This document shows positions 1 through 7,099 of a stretch of 44,970 nt of DNA, in pieces. The translations under genes and the position numbers were made by a program. The notes below the pieces were generated by a model, which saw nothing but the letters and a program-made list of their open reading frames with translations, did no database searches and was not told the DNA's origin. Source of the stretch: Planctomicrobium piriforme (lineage in GTDB: Bacteria; Planctomycetota; Planctomycetia; Planctomycetales; Planctomycetaceae); the NCBI GenBank assembly GCA_945860955.1, contig CAMATH010000064.1, positions 1 through 44,970 of the forward strand, read 5' to 3'. Positions within the stretch are counted from its first letter, which is position 1, and the number at the start of each line of letters is the position of its first letter.

Positions 1-71
1 TGCTCCGCCGCCGGGATCTCGATTCCCGCGATGACGATCGGTTGGATTGGCTGGGGGTCTGACTGGCTCAT
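1..71 (-). CDS. 5' end of an unidentified outward-facing gene (left copy)
   Basis: An ATG at 71 on the minus strand opens a frame with no stop to the window edge. It reads MSQSDPQPIQPIVIAGIEIP and then a few more residues. The identical start lies at 44893 on the plus strand inside the other repeat arm. The pattern of a short hydrophilic leader, then IxIAGxxIP, loosely recalls the N-terminus of succinylglutamate desuccinylase/aspartoacylase-type proteins. About 23 residues are too few to assign a family, so the product is left unnamed. Confidence 0.45.
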   Translation of the reverse strand, partial: MSQSDPQPIQPIVIAGIEIPAAE

Positions 72-141
72 GCGCCATACATTCCCCGAAAAACCGACTT
101 TGAGTAAATACCAGTTTCCGAGGGGTTATTGAGCAGTTACG
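1..141. repeat. Left arm of a perfect 141-bp inverted repeat
   Basis: Position p in 1-141 pairs with 44964-p on the other strand without a mismatch, so this segment is the reverse complement of 44823-44963. Identity stops sharply at 142. The left side runs off the window, so 141 bp is a minimum. The arm contains the start codon and about 70 bp of upstream sequence of an outward-facing gene. Either a true inverted duplication or an assembly join would produce this. The exact length 141 is also a common largest k-mer setting in MEGAHIT, which makes an assembly explanation plausible. Confidence 0.95.
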
Positions 142-305
142 AAGGAAGTGTAATGCCAGCTACAGATAAACCGGCGTGACAATGCGCGGTCGATGGAGTT
201 TATTGGACAGGTCGAGTGGATGTTGCTGATCGCAGATGCTCGTCGCCGCAGTTCCCCTTGGATTACCCCGGCCAGATCGCTGGCAGAAGTTGAAGGAGCT
301 ACCTT

Positions 306-1523
306 ATGACGACGGACCCCGCGTCGCCGCGGATCATCGGCCAGCGGCTGGCCGAGGCAAGGAAAGCCCGTTCCATTAAGCAGGATGATGCTGCTAAAAC
401 CATCGGCGTGAGCCGCCCCACGTTCATCGCCATTGAAAAGGGGGAGCGTGAGGCCAAACCTGCCGAGATCGTTAAGCTGGCTGCACTTTACGGCGTTCCG
501 GTCAGCCATTTTGTTCGCACCCTGGAGCCACTGACTGACTTCCAGCCGCACTTCCGGGTGGCAATGGAGAAGGTGAAGCCAGCCGAGGCCGAGCAACTCA
601 AGGTTGCAATTCGAGATTTCAAGGAGTTCGTTGAGAACTACCTCGACCTTGAAAGGCGGATGAAGTCACCGATGCGGTTGAACTACCCGCAGCCGGTGGA
701 GCTGAACCCGCGCGTCAACGTCACCGAACTGGCGGAGGACGTGGCGAACCGAGAACGCCAGCGACTGGGCATTGGCGACCAGCCTATCCCCAACATCCGC
801 ACGCTTCTGGAATCCGACGTCGGCGTCCGTATCTTCCTCACTCGATTGCCCCGGATGTTCGCGGGCATGTACATCTTTTTGGACGGTTTGGGCGGGTGCA
901 TGCTCATTAACAGCGTTCACCCTGCGGATAAGCAGCGGGCGTCGATTTCTCATGAATACGCCCACTTGATCGTGGATCGCTACACTGCCGGTATCGACTA
1001 TCTGACCGTCTTCGGGCGGAAGCCAGCCAACGAGCGATTCGCCGAATCGTTCGCCATGAGCTTCCTCATGCCCGCGTCATCGGTCCGTTTCCGGTTCAAC
1101 GAGATCGTCAACAGCACGGGGAACTTCCAGGTGGCCGACATGGTAAAGCTCAAGCATTTCTACTCCGTGTCGATGGAAGCGATGGCGCTCCGGCTGGAAT
1201 CTCTCGGCCTGCTCAAGCAGGGAACGTGGGACCTCTTGAAGGAAAAAGGCCTACCGATCCGCGAAGCGGAGAAGCGGCTCGGCCTCTTTTCGGAACCTCG
1301 CCCAGAACCTGCGTACCCGGAGCGGTATAAGTTCCTCGCCGTCCATGCCTACGAACGAGGCGAACTGAGCGAGAAAGAACTGGCGAACTACCTGCGTTGT
1401 GACATCTGGGAAGCCCGCCGGGTGATTCAGGAGTCGATGTTGAGCGTGGAAGTGGACGCGGAAGGCCGCACGCATCCGATGCAGGCCGATTTTGAAACCT
1501 CGTTACTGGCCGATCACGCCTGA
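306..1523 (+). CDS. Xre-type HTH + ImmA/IrrE metallopeptidase domain protein
   Basis: 405-residue two-domain protein. Residues about 10-70 form a Cro/C1-type helix-turn-helix (GQRLAEARKARSIKQDDAAK, then GVSRPTFIAIEKGER). The C-terminal half is the ImmA/IrrE (COG2856) zinc-peptidase fold, with the HExxH motif H216-E217-Y-A-H220 and a downstream Glu near 247 in FAESFAMSFLMP. A good ribosome site (AAGGAG, 293-298) lies 7 nt before the ATG. Family members cleave or sense a repressor and often act as the regulatory or antitoxin half of two-gene modules. The PIN-domain gene 20 nt downstream on the same strand fits that arrangement. The targets cannot be read from sequence. Confidence 0.9.
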   Translation: MTTDPASPRIIGQRLAEARKARSIKQDDAAKTIGVSRPTFIAIEKGEREAKPAEIVKLAALYGVPVSHFVRTLEPLTDFQPHFRVAMEKVKPAEAEQLKVAIRDFKEFVENYLDLERRMKSPMRLNYPQPVELNPRVNVTELAEDVANRERQRLGIGDQPIPNIRTLLESDVGVRIFLTRLPRMFAGMYIFLDGLGGCMLINSVHPADKQRASISHEYAHLIVDRYTAGIDYLTVFGRKPANERFAESFAMSFLMPASSVRFRFNEIVNSTGNFQVADMVKLKHFYSVSMEAMALRLESLGLLKQGTWDLLKEKGLPIREAEKRLGLFSEPRPEPAYPERYKFLAVHAYERGELSEKELANYLRCDIWEARRVIQESMLSVEVDAEGRTHPMQADFETSLLADHA

Positions 1524-1543
1524 AGAAACGATCGGAGCCAAAC

Positions 1544-2098
1544 ATGCCGGCCGTCATTCTTGATGCGTGCGGAACCCTGAATTTGTACGCCAGCGGCCAG
1601 TTCGTGCCGATCCTGACGGCACTGCGTCACGAATGGTACCTCCCAGTTGCGGTGGAAAAGGAGTCGCAGCAATACCGCCAGCCTGATCCTGACGATCCGG
1701 AGAAGCTGATCGTCTTGCCGATTGACCTGCTCCCCTCAATGAACGCGGGGATTCTGACCCGGTGTGATTGCGAGAGCGACGAGGAAACGGAACTCAATGT
1801 CCAACTCGCTGCACGCATTGGCGACGACGGCGAGTCGATGGGTCTGGCAATCGCCAAGTGCCGGGGCTGGTCGGTACTGACCGACGACAAGAAGGCACGC
1901 AGGATCGCAACGGAACTTGGCCTGGGTGTGTTGGCGACCACTGAGGTCATGAAGCAATGGTCTGAGATCGTGAAGCCCAGCGCGGCAGAGCTATCCGCTG
2001 TACTCAAAGCCATTGAGCGGTTCGCCAACTACACTCCAGGGCGCGGGGTGGTGAATTTCGATTGGTGGGTGGATTCAATCACGACCGGTGAGAAGTAA
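1544..2098 (+). CDS. PIN-like nuclease, probable toxin partner of the upstream ImmA protein
   Basis: 184 residues. The N-terminus MPAVILDACGTLNLY carries the first acidic residue of a PIN fold (D7). The later stretch DDGESMGLAIAKCRGWSVLTDD supplies E97 and D114/D115, in the spacing seen in PIN nucleases of the COG2405 kind. PIN proteins are Mg-dependent RNases that usually act as toxins. The gene starts 20 nt after the Xre/ImmA gene with a GGAG-like site in between, so the two are almost certainly co-transcribed and the first product probably restrains this one. The acidic set looks complete, suggesting an active enzyme. Assignment rests on motifs, not on a database match. Confidence 0.75.
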   Translation: MPAVILDACGTLNLYASGQFVPILTALRHEWYLPVAVEKESQQYRQPDPDDPEKLIVLPIDLLPSMNAGILTRCDCESDEETELNVQLAARIGDDGESMGLAIAKCRGWSVLTDDKKARRIATELGLGVLATTEVMKQWSEIVKPSAAELSAVLKAIERFANYTPGRGVVNFDWWVDSITTGEK

Positions 2099-2124
2099 CG
2101 CACTCAGCCTCAAAACAAATCTGT

Positions 2125-2343
2125 TTGCAAGTTTGCAAGACGGGATGCTGGTCCCAATCGGGCGGCATTCCCAGGGTCGTCAATCAGGCCGTATGGAACC
2201 AGGAGTTGACTGCCTGGCGGACATCCTCGCGCGAAGCGCTGGCCGGCCATCCTTGGGCAGATGTTTCTCCCGCCGAATTGATTGACGACCTGCGCGGCGG
2301 TCCGGCCGATTCTCGTGAAGCCGTTCTTGGTTCATCGCCATGA
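2125..2343 (+). CDS. Possible antitoxin remnant preceding the PIN pseudogene
   Basis: Short frame whose stop overlaps the ATG of the next frame as ATGA (2340-2343), the coupling expected of antitoxin-toxin pairs. Its C-terminal half (ADVSPAELIDDLRGG near the end) looks like a small acidic antitoxin tail. The listed start is a TTG at 2125 with no convincing ribosome site, and the N-terminal part has no recognisable DNA-binding fold. The real start may lie further in, or the gene may already be decayed together with its partner. I do not recognise a family. Confidence 0.3.
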   Translation: MQVCKTGCWSQSGGIPRVVNQAVWNQELTAWRTSSREALAGHPWADVSPAELIDDLRGGPADSREAVLGSSP

Positions 2344-2500
2344 TCAACGCCGTTGACACCACAGTGCTGTGGTCGCTGATCAAACCGGAGGCGGGATGGC
2401 AAGATTGGGAGTCCAAGCGGTTTCACGGCGTGGTGGTTGGGTGTCCCTTTAGGCCCAGTGCGTTTTGCCGAGCTATTTCTGGTCGAGGTCGGTCAGGCCG
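2340..2500 (+). pseudogene. Frameshifted, truncated VapC-like PIN toxin remnant
   Basis: The first frame begins MINAVDTTVLWSLIKPEAGW, a typical VapC start with the first catalytic Asp (D6) and the hydrophobic strand around it. After about 30 codons the PIN-like reading moves to another frame (PVRFAELFLVEVGQAG, about 2455-2505), where the usual 'P-x-V-x-A-E' segment with its conserved Glu is found. After that nothing PIN-like remains and the convergent small gene of the zeta cassette begins. A frameshift plus loss of the C-terminal two thirds makes an active toxin very unlikely. Confidence 0.6.
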
Positions 2501-2696
2501 GGGGCGCAGGTTGGGGTTGCATCTGTGAGCGAAGTTCACTGGCGGGGATTCGCACGATCTTTCCATCCTGGACCAATATCAGGTCGGTATTGGTTTGGAT
2601 CGCGGTCTGTCGGGCCATTTCGGCGGCGCGGCGCAGGGCCGCCAGCGCCCCCCGCAAGACAGGGTCTTTGGCATGGGAAATGTCATCTGTGCTCAT
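2493..2696 (-). CDS. Small protein downstream of and coupled to the zeta toxin
   Basis: 67 residues if started at the ATG that overlaps the zeta-toxin stop as ATGA (2693-2696). An alternative ATG at 2711 would add five residues. The sequence has an amphipathic helix rich in Ala and Arg (ALAALRRAAEMARQTAIQTN), then a beta strand ending DGKIVRIPASEL. It is the third gene of a run in which all three genes overlap by 4 nt, so translation is coupled. A role as antitoxin or accessory factor for the zeta kinase is inferred from position only. No enzyme motif is present. Confidence 0.65.
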   Translation of the reverse strand: MSTDDISHAKDPVLRGALAALRRAAEMARQTAIQTNTDLILVQDGKIVRIPASELRSQMQPQPAPPA

Positions 2697-3211
2697 TGAG
2701 CTTCGCTCCACTCCTTGATGATCGGCACCGGACCGGAGTTATCATACACGCCCCATCGATTCACGGCAGACTTGTAGGCTCGTTCGAGATTTTTCAGCCC
2801 CGCTGCGAACCGTCTGCGGATCACCGGTTCCGGGATGTTGTGCCCCCCTTGGCGCACGCGTTCGGCCACGCGGGCGATGGCGGTTTCGGCATCGGGTAGA
2901 CAGAGGAAGAACAGACTGACGTGATACCCCAGCTTGCGCCATTCGCGGATGTGCCGCAAATAGCTCAACCCCGACAGCGTGGTCTCGAAGGCGAAACTCT
3001 CGCCACGCGACACGCACGTGGCGATTTCCTCCAACATAATTCGGCCCGCCCGAAATGCCGCCACATCCGGAGCGAATGGCGACAAGCCCGCCGCGATCAG
3101 GTCGGCGTTGATGAATCGCAGACACTGCGCTTCGGCGGGGAGAAAGGAACGTGCGAATGTCGTTTTGCCAGCACCATTCGGCCCAGCGATCATGAGAATC
3201 TTCTTGCTCAC
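2693..3211 (-). CDS. Zeta-toxin family P-loop kinase
   Basis: 172 residues from the GTG at 3211, which overlaps the preceding gene's stop (GTGA). A longer frame to 3313 exists but would run deep into that gene. The P-loop is IAGPNGAGKTTFA (G10 to T18), followed by the zeta-type segment FINADLIAAGLSPF and, later, FAFETTLSG, the region expected for substrate-binding and catalytic acidic residues. Zeta toxins phosphorylate UDP-N-acetylglucosamine and block peptidoglycan synthesis. Smaller chromosomal relatives may act on other nucleotides. The length is shorter than the plasmid zeta protein of about 287 residues, as is usual for chromosomal forms. It is flanked by two tiny overlapping genes, one of which should be the antidote. 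Confidence 0.85.
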   Translation of the reverse strand: MSKKILMIAGPNGAGKTTFARSFLPAEAQCLRFINADLIAAGLSPFAPDVAAFRAGRIMLEEIATCVSRGESFAFETTLSGLSYLRHIREWRKLGYHVSLFFLCLPDAETAIARVAERVRQGGHNIPEPVIRRRFAAGLKNLERAYKSAVNRWGVYDNSGPVPIIKEWSEAQ

Positions 3212-3405
3212 GCTGCCCCCTTCGGCGACGGGAACAACTGCCGCATCATCAACAACTTTTGTTCGCTGGCGACCAGGACCATGGACTGGATGATCGTCTC
3301 GCCGCGCGTGCAACTTGCGAGAAATCCGTCGGCGAAAGCATCGAGCCCTCTCACTTTGGGTTTCTCGATAAGTTGAGTTTCAAGTTGGCTCTTGGGGGTT
3401 GTCAT
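3208..3405 (-). CDS. Small protein upstream of the zeta toxin, candidate antitoxin
   Basis: 65 residues, MTTPKSQLETQLIEKPKVRG at the N-terminus and MRQLFPSPKGAA at the end. Its TGA overlaps the zeta GTG by 4 nt, so the two are translated as a coupled pair. The central part looks helical (GETIIQSMVLVASEQKLLMM). Antitoxins usually precede and overlap their toxins, so position makes this the first candidate for the epsilon-like antidote, although it shows no clear similarity to epsilon. The ribosome site before the ATG is weak. Confidence 0.6.
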   Translation of the reverse strand: MTTPKSQLETQLIEKPKVRGLDAFADGFLASCTRGETIIQSMVLVASEQKLLMMRQLFPSPKGAA

Positions 3406-3922
3406 CGCGATCCACGTGCCGATTCCGGAATTTCACTTCGAAAGTCGGCGGAATGGGCTGTGCGGGCTTCTTAAAGATCCAGATCCAGTCGCCTGTATGA
3501 ACCAGCACGTCATCGCTCAAATGACGTAGGACGGACATTGCAGACAGGGAAGACCGTGTCCGGAGAGGAGTCTAGCAATTCCCGGTAGCGGGTGATATGC
3601 GCCCGGAAAGACGTCGCCACCGCGGGCAACCGACTTCACTTGGCAGCAGATCTCGACCGAAGCGGGAGTCTTCGTCCATCCGCACGGTCCGGCAGAATCG
3701 CGATGAAGCCAAACTGGAACTCGGAGACCATCACTGCCCTTAGCTGGCCCTGGCGTCACGACGCACGCTGAGACTCAACGACAGCGTGACAAAGCGTAAA
3801 GTGCAACTCTGAACCCGCACACCAGGCCAACGCGGGGGCGGTCGCCATCGAAAAGTCGCCGGGAATACATTGTCCTCCGGCACTTTCGCCCCGTTTCGCC
3901 GCCCCCATTTGACTCCATTGAT
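3406..3922. other. Gap with short decayed minus-strand frames
   Basis: No intact gene is convincing here. On the minus strand a 52-codon frame (3538 down to 3380, MSVLRHLSDDVLVHTGDWIW at the start) overlaps the small zeta-cassette gene. A frame ending at 3510 reads RAHITRYRELLDSSPDTVFP and looks protein-like, but has an in-frame stop about 40 codons before its end. Both resemble fragments of former genes, in keeping with the broken PIN and antitoxin genes on either side. I cannot name a family for either. Confidence 0.35.
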
Positions 3923-4273
3923 TTATAAACCCAACAGCACACGCAGCCGATCCTCGACCTCGGCCATAATCTTCGACGACACATTCCCCCAATGGACGAC
4001 GAGCCGATCTTTGCTGATCGATCGAACCGCATCGCAAAGGAGCGCTGAGGGATTTTTGAGGCCCCCATCCGGTGGCTCGACGGTTACATGAAACGGGATC
4101 CCGCAGACGGTCGACGTGACCGGCACGACAACCACAAGATCGGCTTTGCTGCGATTGAACGGGTCGACGGAAACCACCGGGACCGGTCGTCGGCCAGCTT
4201 GCTTATGGCCGCAAACTGGATTCAAATCAGCCAGCCAGATTTCGCCACGGGCTGCGGAACTTCCAGGAATCAT
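3923..4273 (-). CDS. MazF/PemK-family endoribonuclease toxin
   Basis: 116 residues from the ATG at 4273, whose first base is the last base of the preceding stop (TGATG). The family blocks are in order: RGEIWLADLNPVCGHKQAGR (strand 1 and the conserved Gly-Arg turn), RPVPVVSVDPFNRS, VVVVPVTSTVCGIPFHV with the Ser/Thr active-site turn, and the C-terminal CDAVRSISKDRLV segment. MazF toxins cut mRNA at short sequence motifs and are kept silent by a MazE-type antitoxin. Here the gene just upstream is reduced to a stub, so how the toxin is controlled is unclear. All conserved blocks look intact. Confidence 0.88.
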   Translation of the reverse strand: MIPGSSAARGEIWLADLNPVCGHKQAGRRPVPVVSVDPFNRSKADLVVVVPVTSTVCGIPFHVTVEPPDGGLKNPSALLCDAVRSISKDRLVVHWGNVSSKIMAEVEDRLRVLLGL

Positions 4274-4356
4274 CAATCAGGGCTCAGATTGGTTTCGGCG
4301 GCCAATTGAGCCAAGAGGACTCGCCCCGATTCGGAGATTCTCACCGTGGTGGATAT
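4273..4356 (-). pseudogene. Truncated MazE-type antitoxin stub
   Basis: The last 27 codons before mazF read STTVRISESGRVLLAQLAAE preceded by Ile, which matches the N-terminal DNA-binding segment common in MazF-partner antitoxins. The usual initiating ATG position is ATA here, and the frame stops where the family normally continues for about 50 more residues that wrap the toxin. The upstream extension of the frame is Arg-rich shadow sequence. The loss of both the start and the toxin-binding tail points to a dead antitoxin. An unusual start codon cannot be excluded. Confidence 0.5.
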
Positions 4357-4593
4357 GTGGTTCGACGCGGCGAAGAGGCAAGCCCTCAGGGAGTCGATTG
4401 CACGGGCGACGCGCCAGCTCGGGGGACACGGTCTGGGCGTGCGCGGTGCTGACGAACTCCCTGCAACTGTGCGTGCCGCAGCATCGCGACGACGCCGCCA
4501 TAAAATGGTCGCGATTCGCCACAAAAACCCCCGCCGGGCTTTGCCTCTTCGCCGCATTCGAATTGAGCCAGTCGATAGACAATCGCCCAACTG

Positions 4594-6192
4594 TCACCCT
4601 GTTTGACGAAGATCTGAATCACGCTTCGACCTCTCGCCGGGAACGAACATTTCGTGCCGAGAGCGCTGCGGTTTCAGAAACAGCCCCGTCAGCGCGATCG
4701 CGGCCATGGCCAGGACGTGGTAGTGAGGCTGAGGTTGTGGCTCCTTCCGAAACCACAGGACAGTCGCGTACCCCGCCAGCGACGCGAACGTGGTCAAGGT
4801 CATCAGTGGTCCGCAGCGCCAGAGCGAAGTCAACGCTTGCAGCAAGGGATAGACAATCAATAGCGATCCCATCTCCGGTTCGGTGAGCGCCAGACAGGTC
4901 GATACAAACACAACGTCGGTGAGCGCCCAGACGATTCGGCCCAGCGCGCGCGTCGCACGCCGAACCGCCAGCCAGCGAAACCCGAACGACAGAATCCCCC
5001 ACAGCAGTAAGATCAGCTTGATCTCGGCATGATGCGACCATGGCTGATGCGCTAATAAATGTCGCGACTGCACAATCGTGATGGCGAGAAACACGGTGAC
5101 CACGCGGGGGCCCAGCGTCGGTTCTTCGACCAGCCACCAACCACAGCGTTCCCGCCAGGTGGGTGGGGCGGCCAGAATCGGCTCGCCCCGCAGGTAACGC
5201 TCCAGATCCGCCGCGACCTCACTGACCGTGTGATACGCACGGCCCGCGGCGGGACGGACACATTGTCGACAGATCGTTGCCAGCGGTTGACAGGAGGAGT
5301 CGGGTGGAACGTCGTCGCGCGACTCGTCGTCAATCACGGTGGCGGCGGACGTCGAGCGGTATTGAGCCGGGAGGCGCAGCAGACCCGCAAGAAGATCTCC
5401 CATCGCGCGGATCGCAGGTTCTGCGGAGCGAGTCGCGCTCGCGTTGCCAGGGAGAGCGCTGGACTCCGAAAGATTGCACCAATAGTCGGTCAGGAAAACC
5501 CGGCCTCCGTTATCGATCAGAATCTGTTCCGCGTCGACGCGATCGACGGTCAATTTCGCGGACTGAATCGCCTCCACATCGCGGGCCAAACTGGCGACGA
5601 TGCGGGCGACCTGAACCGGATCGGAACCGACAGTGGTGATTCGTTCGGACAGCGGTGTCCCCGCCACATTGTCGAGTACCAGGAACTGCAAGCCATTCGC
5701 CATTCCCGAACCGATCACCGCGATCAACCCCCCATCCACCCCGCGCGGTCGAAATGCCGCCACGTTGCGTAACCGCTCGATGACACCTTCGGCCAATCGG
5801 CGGCGCGGTGAGAGAAAGGTGATGGCGACCGATCGGCCGGAAGCGACGATACGTGCCCGCCACGTCGTGGACCACGCCGACCGTAACACATCTTCGAGCA
5901 GTTGGTATTCCCCCAGCGTCTGGGGCACTGGAGAGGGATTCCGTCCGAACTGCGCCGCGGGTGTCGCCAACGGCAAAGTACTGGCCGGGGTTCCACCGTC
6001 GGTTTGCGGGGCGGGAGTCGACAGCGTGACGGGGGCCGCCGGCAGGAAGGAATCGAGGGCCTCGAACGATTTCGCGAATTTCGCGATCCCCGGTTCAAGC
6101 GATCGCAGGCGGGCGCACTCCGCGACGTTCCCCGCCTGCAACGCGCACAGGTAACCCTCCAGCAATTCAAAGAGACGGTCGTCTTCGTCCAT
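4594..6192 (-). CDS. Membrane-bound serine/threonine pseudokinase paired with ECF sigma factor
   Basis: 532 residues. An N-terminal helical region (1-60) and a Pro/Ala/Thr linker precede a protein-kinase fold at about 96-345 (LGEYQLLEDVLR, then VAITFLSP where VAIK is expected). The key kinase residues are lost: the HRD loop reads VDRVDAEQILI and the DFG motif reads TDYW. It is therefore probably a pseudokinase used for binding or scaffolding. About 355-500 contains several hydrophobic segments, and the protein ends with a charged tail. The gene follows the ECF sigma gene by 12 nt on the same strand. Sigma/kinase pairs of this kind are frequent in planctomycetes, so it likely controls or relays to that sigma factor from the membrane. 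Confidence 0.8.
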   Translation of the reverse strand: MDEDDRLFELLEGYLCALQAGNVAECARLRSLEPGIAKFAKSFEALDSFLPAAPVTLSTPAPQTDGGTPASTLPLATPAAQFGRNPSPVPQTLGEYQLLEDVLRSAWSTTWRARIVASGRSVAITFLSPRRRLAEGVIERLRNVAAFRPRGVDGGLIAVIGSGMANGLQFLVLDNVAGTPLSERITTVGSDPVQVARIVASLARDVEAIQSAKLTVDRVDAEQILIDNGGRVFLTDYWCNLSESSALPGNASATRSAEPAIRAMGDLLAGLLRLPAQYRSTSAATVIDDESRDDVPPDSSCQPLATICRQCVRPAAGRAYHTVSEVAADLERYLRGEPILAAPPTWRERCGWWLVEEPTLGPRVVTVFLAITIVQSRHLLAHQPWSHHAEIKLILLLWGILSFGFRWLAVRRATRALGRIVWALTDVVFVSTCLALTEPEMGSLLIVYPLLQALTSLWRCGPLMTLTTFASLAGYATVLWFRKEPQPQPHYHVLAMAAIALTGLFLKPQRSRHEMFVPGERSKRDSDLRQTG

Positions 6193-6204
6193 TGGTGCCG
6201 GGGG

Positions 6205-6846
6205 TCACGGCGGGTCGCGCGTGACGGTGATTTCGGTGGAAGGGAGAAGTTCCTGAAGCTTTTTCACAGCACGCATCCACAACATCTGCGTCGCCGGCCG
6301 CGAGCGTCCCATTTCCCGGGCGACCTCATCAAACGGCAGTCGACGCATGTTCCGCAACAGGATCACCTGCTGGTAATCCTCTGAGAGTTGGGCGATCGCG
6401 TCGGCGATTTGTAACTCAGATTCTTTTTGAATCAGGATTTTGCTGGGAGAATCTCCCCCGTCCGACAGTTGCAGTCCCATTTCGGAATCGTCGCCGGGCT
6501 GCAACGGCACCTCGCGGCTCGCCTTCCGTTTTTCCACGCCGTGAAATCGGCGAACGAAGTCCGCCGCGTTGTGTGCCACGATTTTCCGGAGCCACCCCAG
6601 CCATTCGGCTTCGGTCTGACCGCGAAAATTGTCGAGTCCCCGGTGCGCCTCCAGCAGGGTCTGCTGGACCAGATCGGAAGCGTCGACTTTGGCTTGCAGC
6701 CAGCTCGCCATTTCGGCTTTGGCCGAGATCGCGACGTAGCTGCGGCACATTTCAAACAGGCGATTGCGGGCGTCGGTGTCTCCGTTCCGAGCCTGTTCGA
6801 GAAGTTGAGCGACGCTGGGAGTCGGTTCAGAGGGCATGCGTCCCAT
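6205..6846 (-). CDS. ECF-type RNA polymerase sigma factor
   Basis: About 213 residues from the ATG at 6846. A GTG at 6942 would add 32 residues of low-complexity Pro/Arg/Val sequence that looks untranslated, and an ATG at 6837 is also possible. Sigma region 2 is visible as DASDLVQQTLLEAHRGLDNF followed by WLGWLRKIVAHNAADFVRRF. Region 4 is visible as QLSEDYQQVILLRNMRRLPF with the helix-turn-helix EVAREMGRSRPATQML. The acidic linker between them (GDDSEMGLQLSDGGDS) is normal for this group. It is the first gene of an operon with the pseudokinase and is divergent from the 7100 gene. No anti-sigma gene of the usual zinc type is adjacent. Confidence 0.9.
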   Translation of the reverse strand: MGRMPSEPTPSVAQLLEQARNGDTDARNRLFEMCRSYVAISAKAEMASWLQAKVDASDLVQQTLLEAHRGLDNFRGQTEAEWLGWLRKIVAHNAADFVRRFHGVEKRKASREVPLQPGDDSEMGLQLSDGGDSPSKILIQKESELQIADAIAQLSEDYQQVILLRNMRRLPFDEVAREMGRSRPATQMLWMRAVKKLQELLPSTEITVTRDPP

Positions 6847-7099
6847 CGCGATCTCGACCCGGGTGGAAATGCGAACCACGACCACCGGCGGGGATCGTGT
6901 TCGTGACGGCGGAATATCATCGTCAATGGTCGGGGGACTCACAAGCGGTCACCAGGACGTCGTTGCGAGTCTGTCGCAATCCCCTCGGGGGACAACATAG
7001 AATCCCACCCGCACCGGGCGGCCGCGCCAAACTTCCAGCGGACCGCGTCGCGTCCGCGTTTCGCCGACCCGGCCCGCTTCGCTCAACTCGGAGTCGCTC

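Noticed and set aside
126-596. A 156-codon minus-strand frame across the left repeat border and the Xre gene
   Set aside because: It lies antisense to the start of a clear Xre/ImmA gene, has no ribosome site and reads as low-information shadow sequence.
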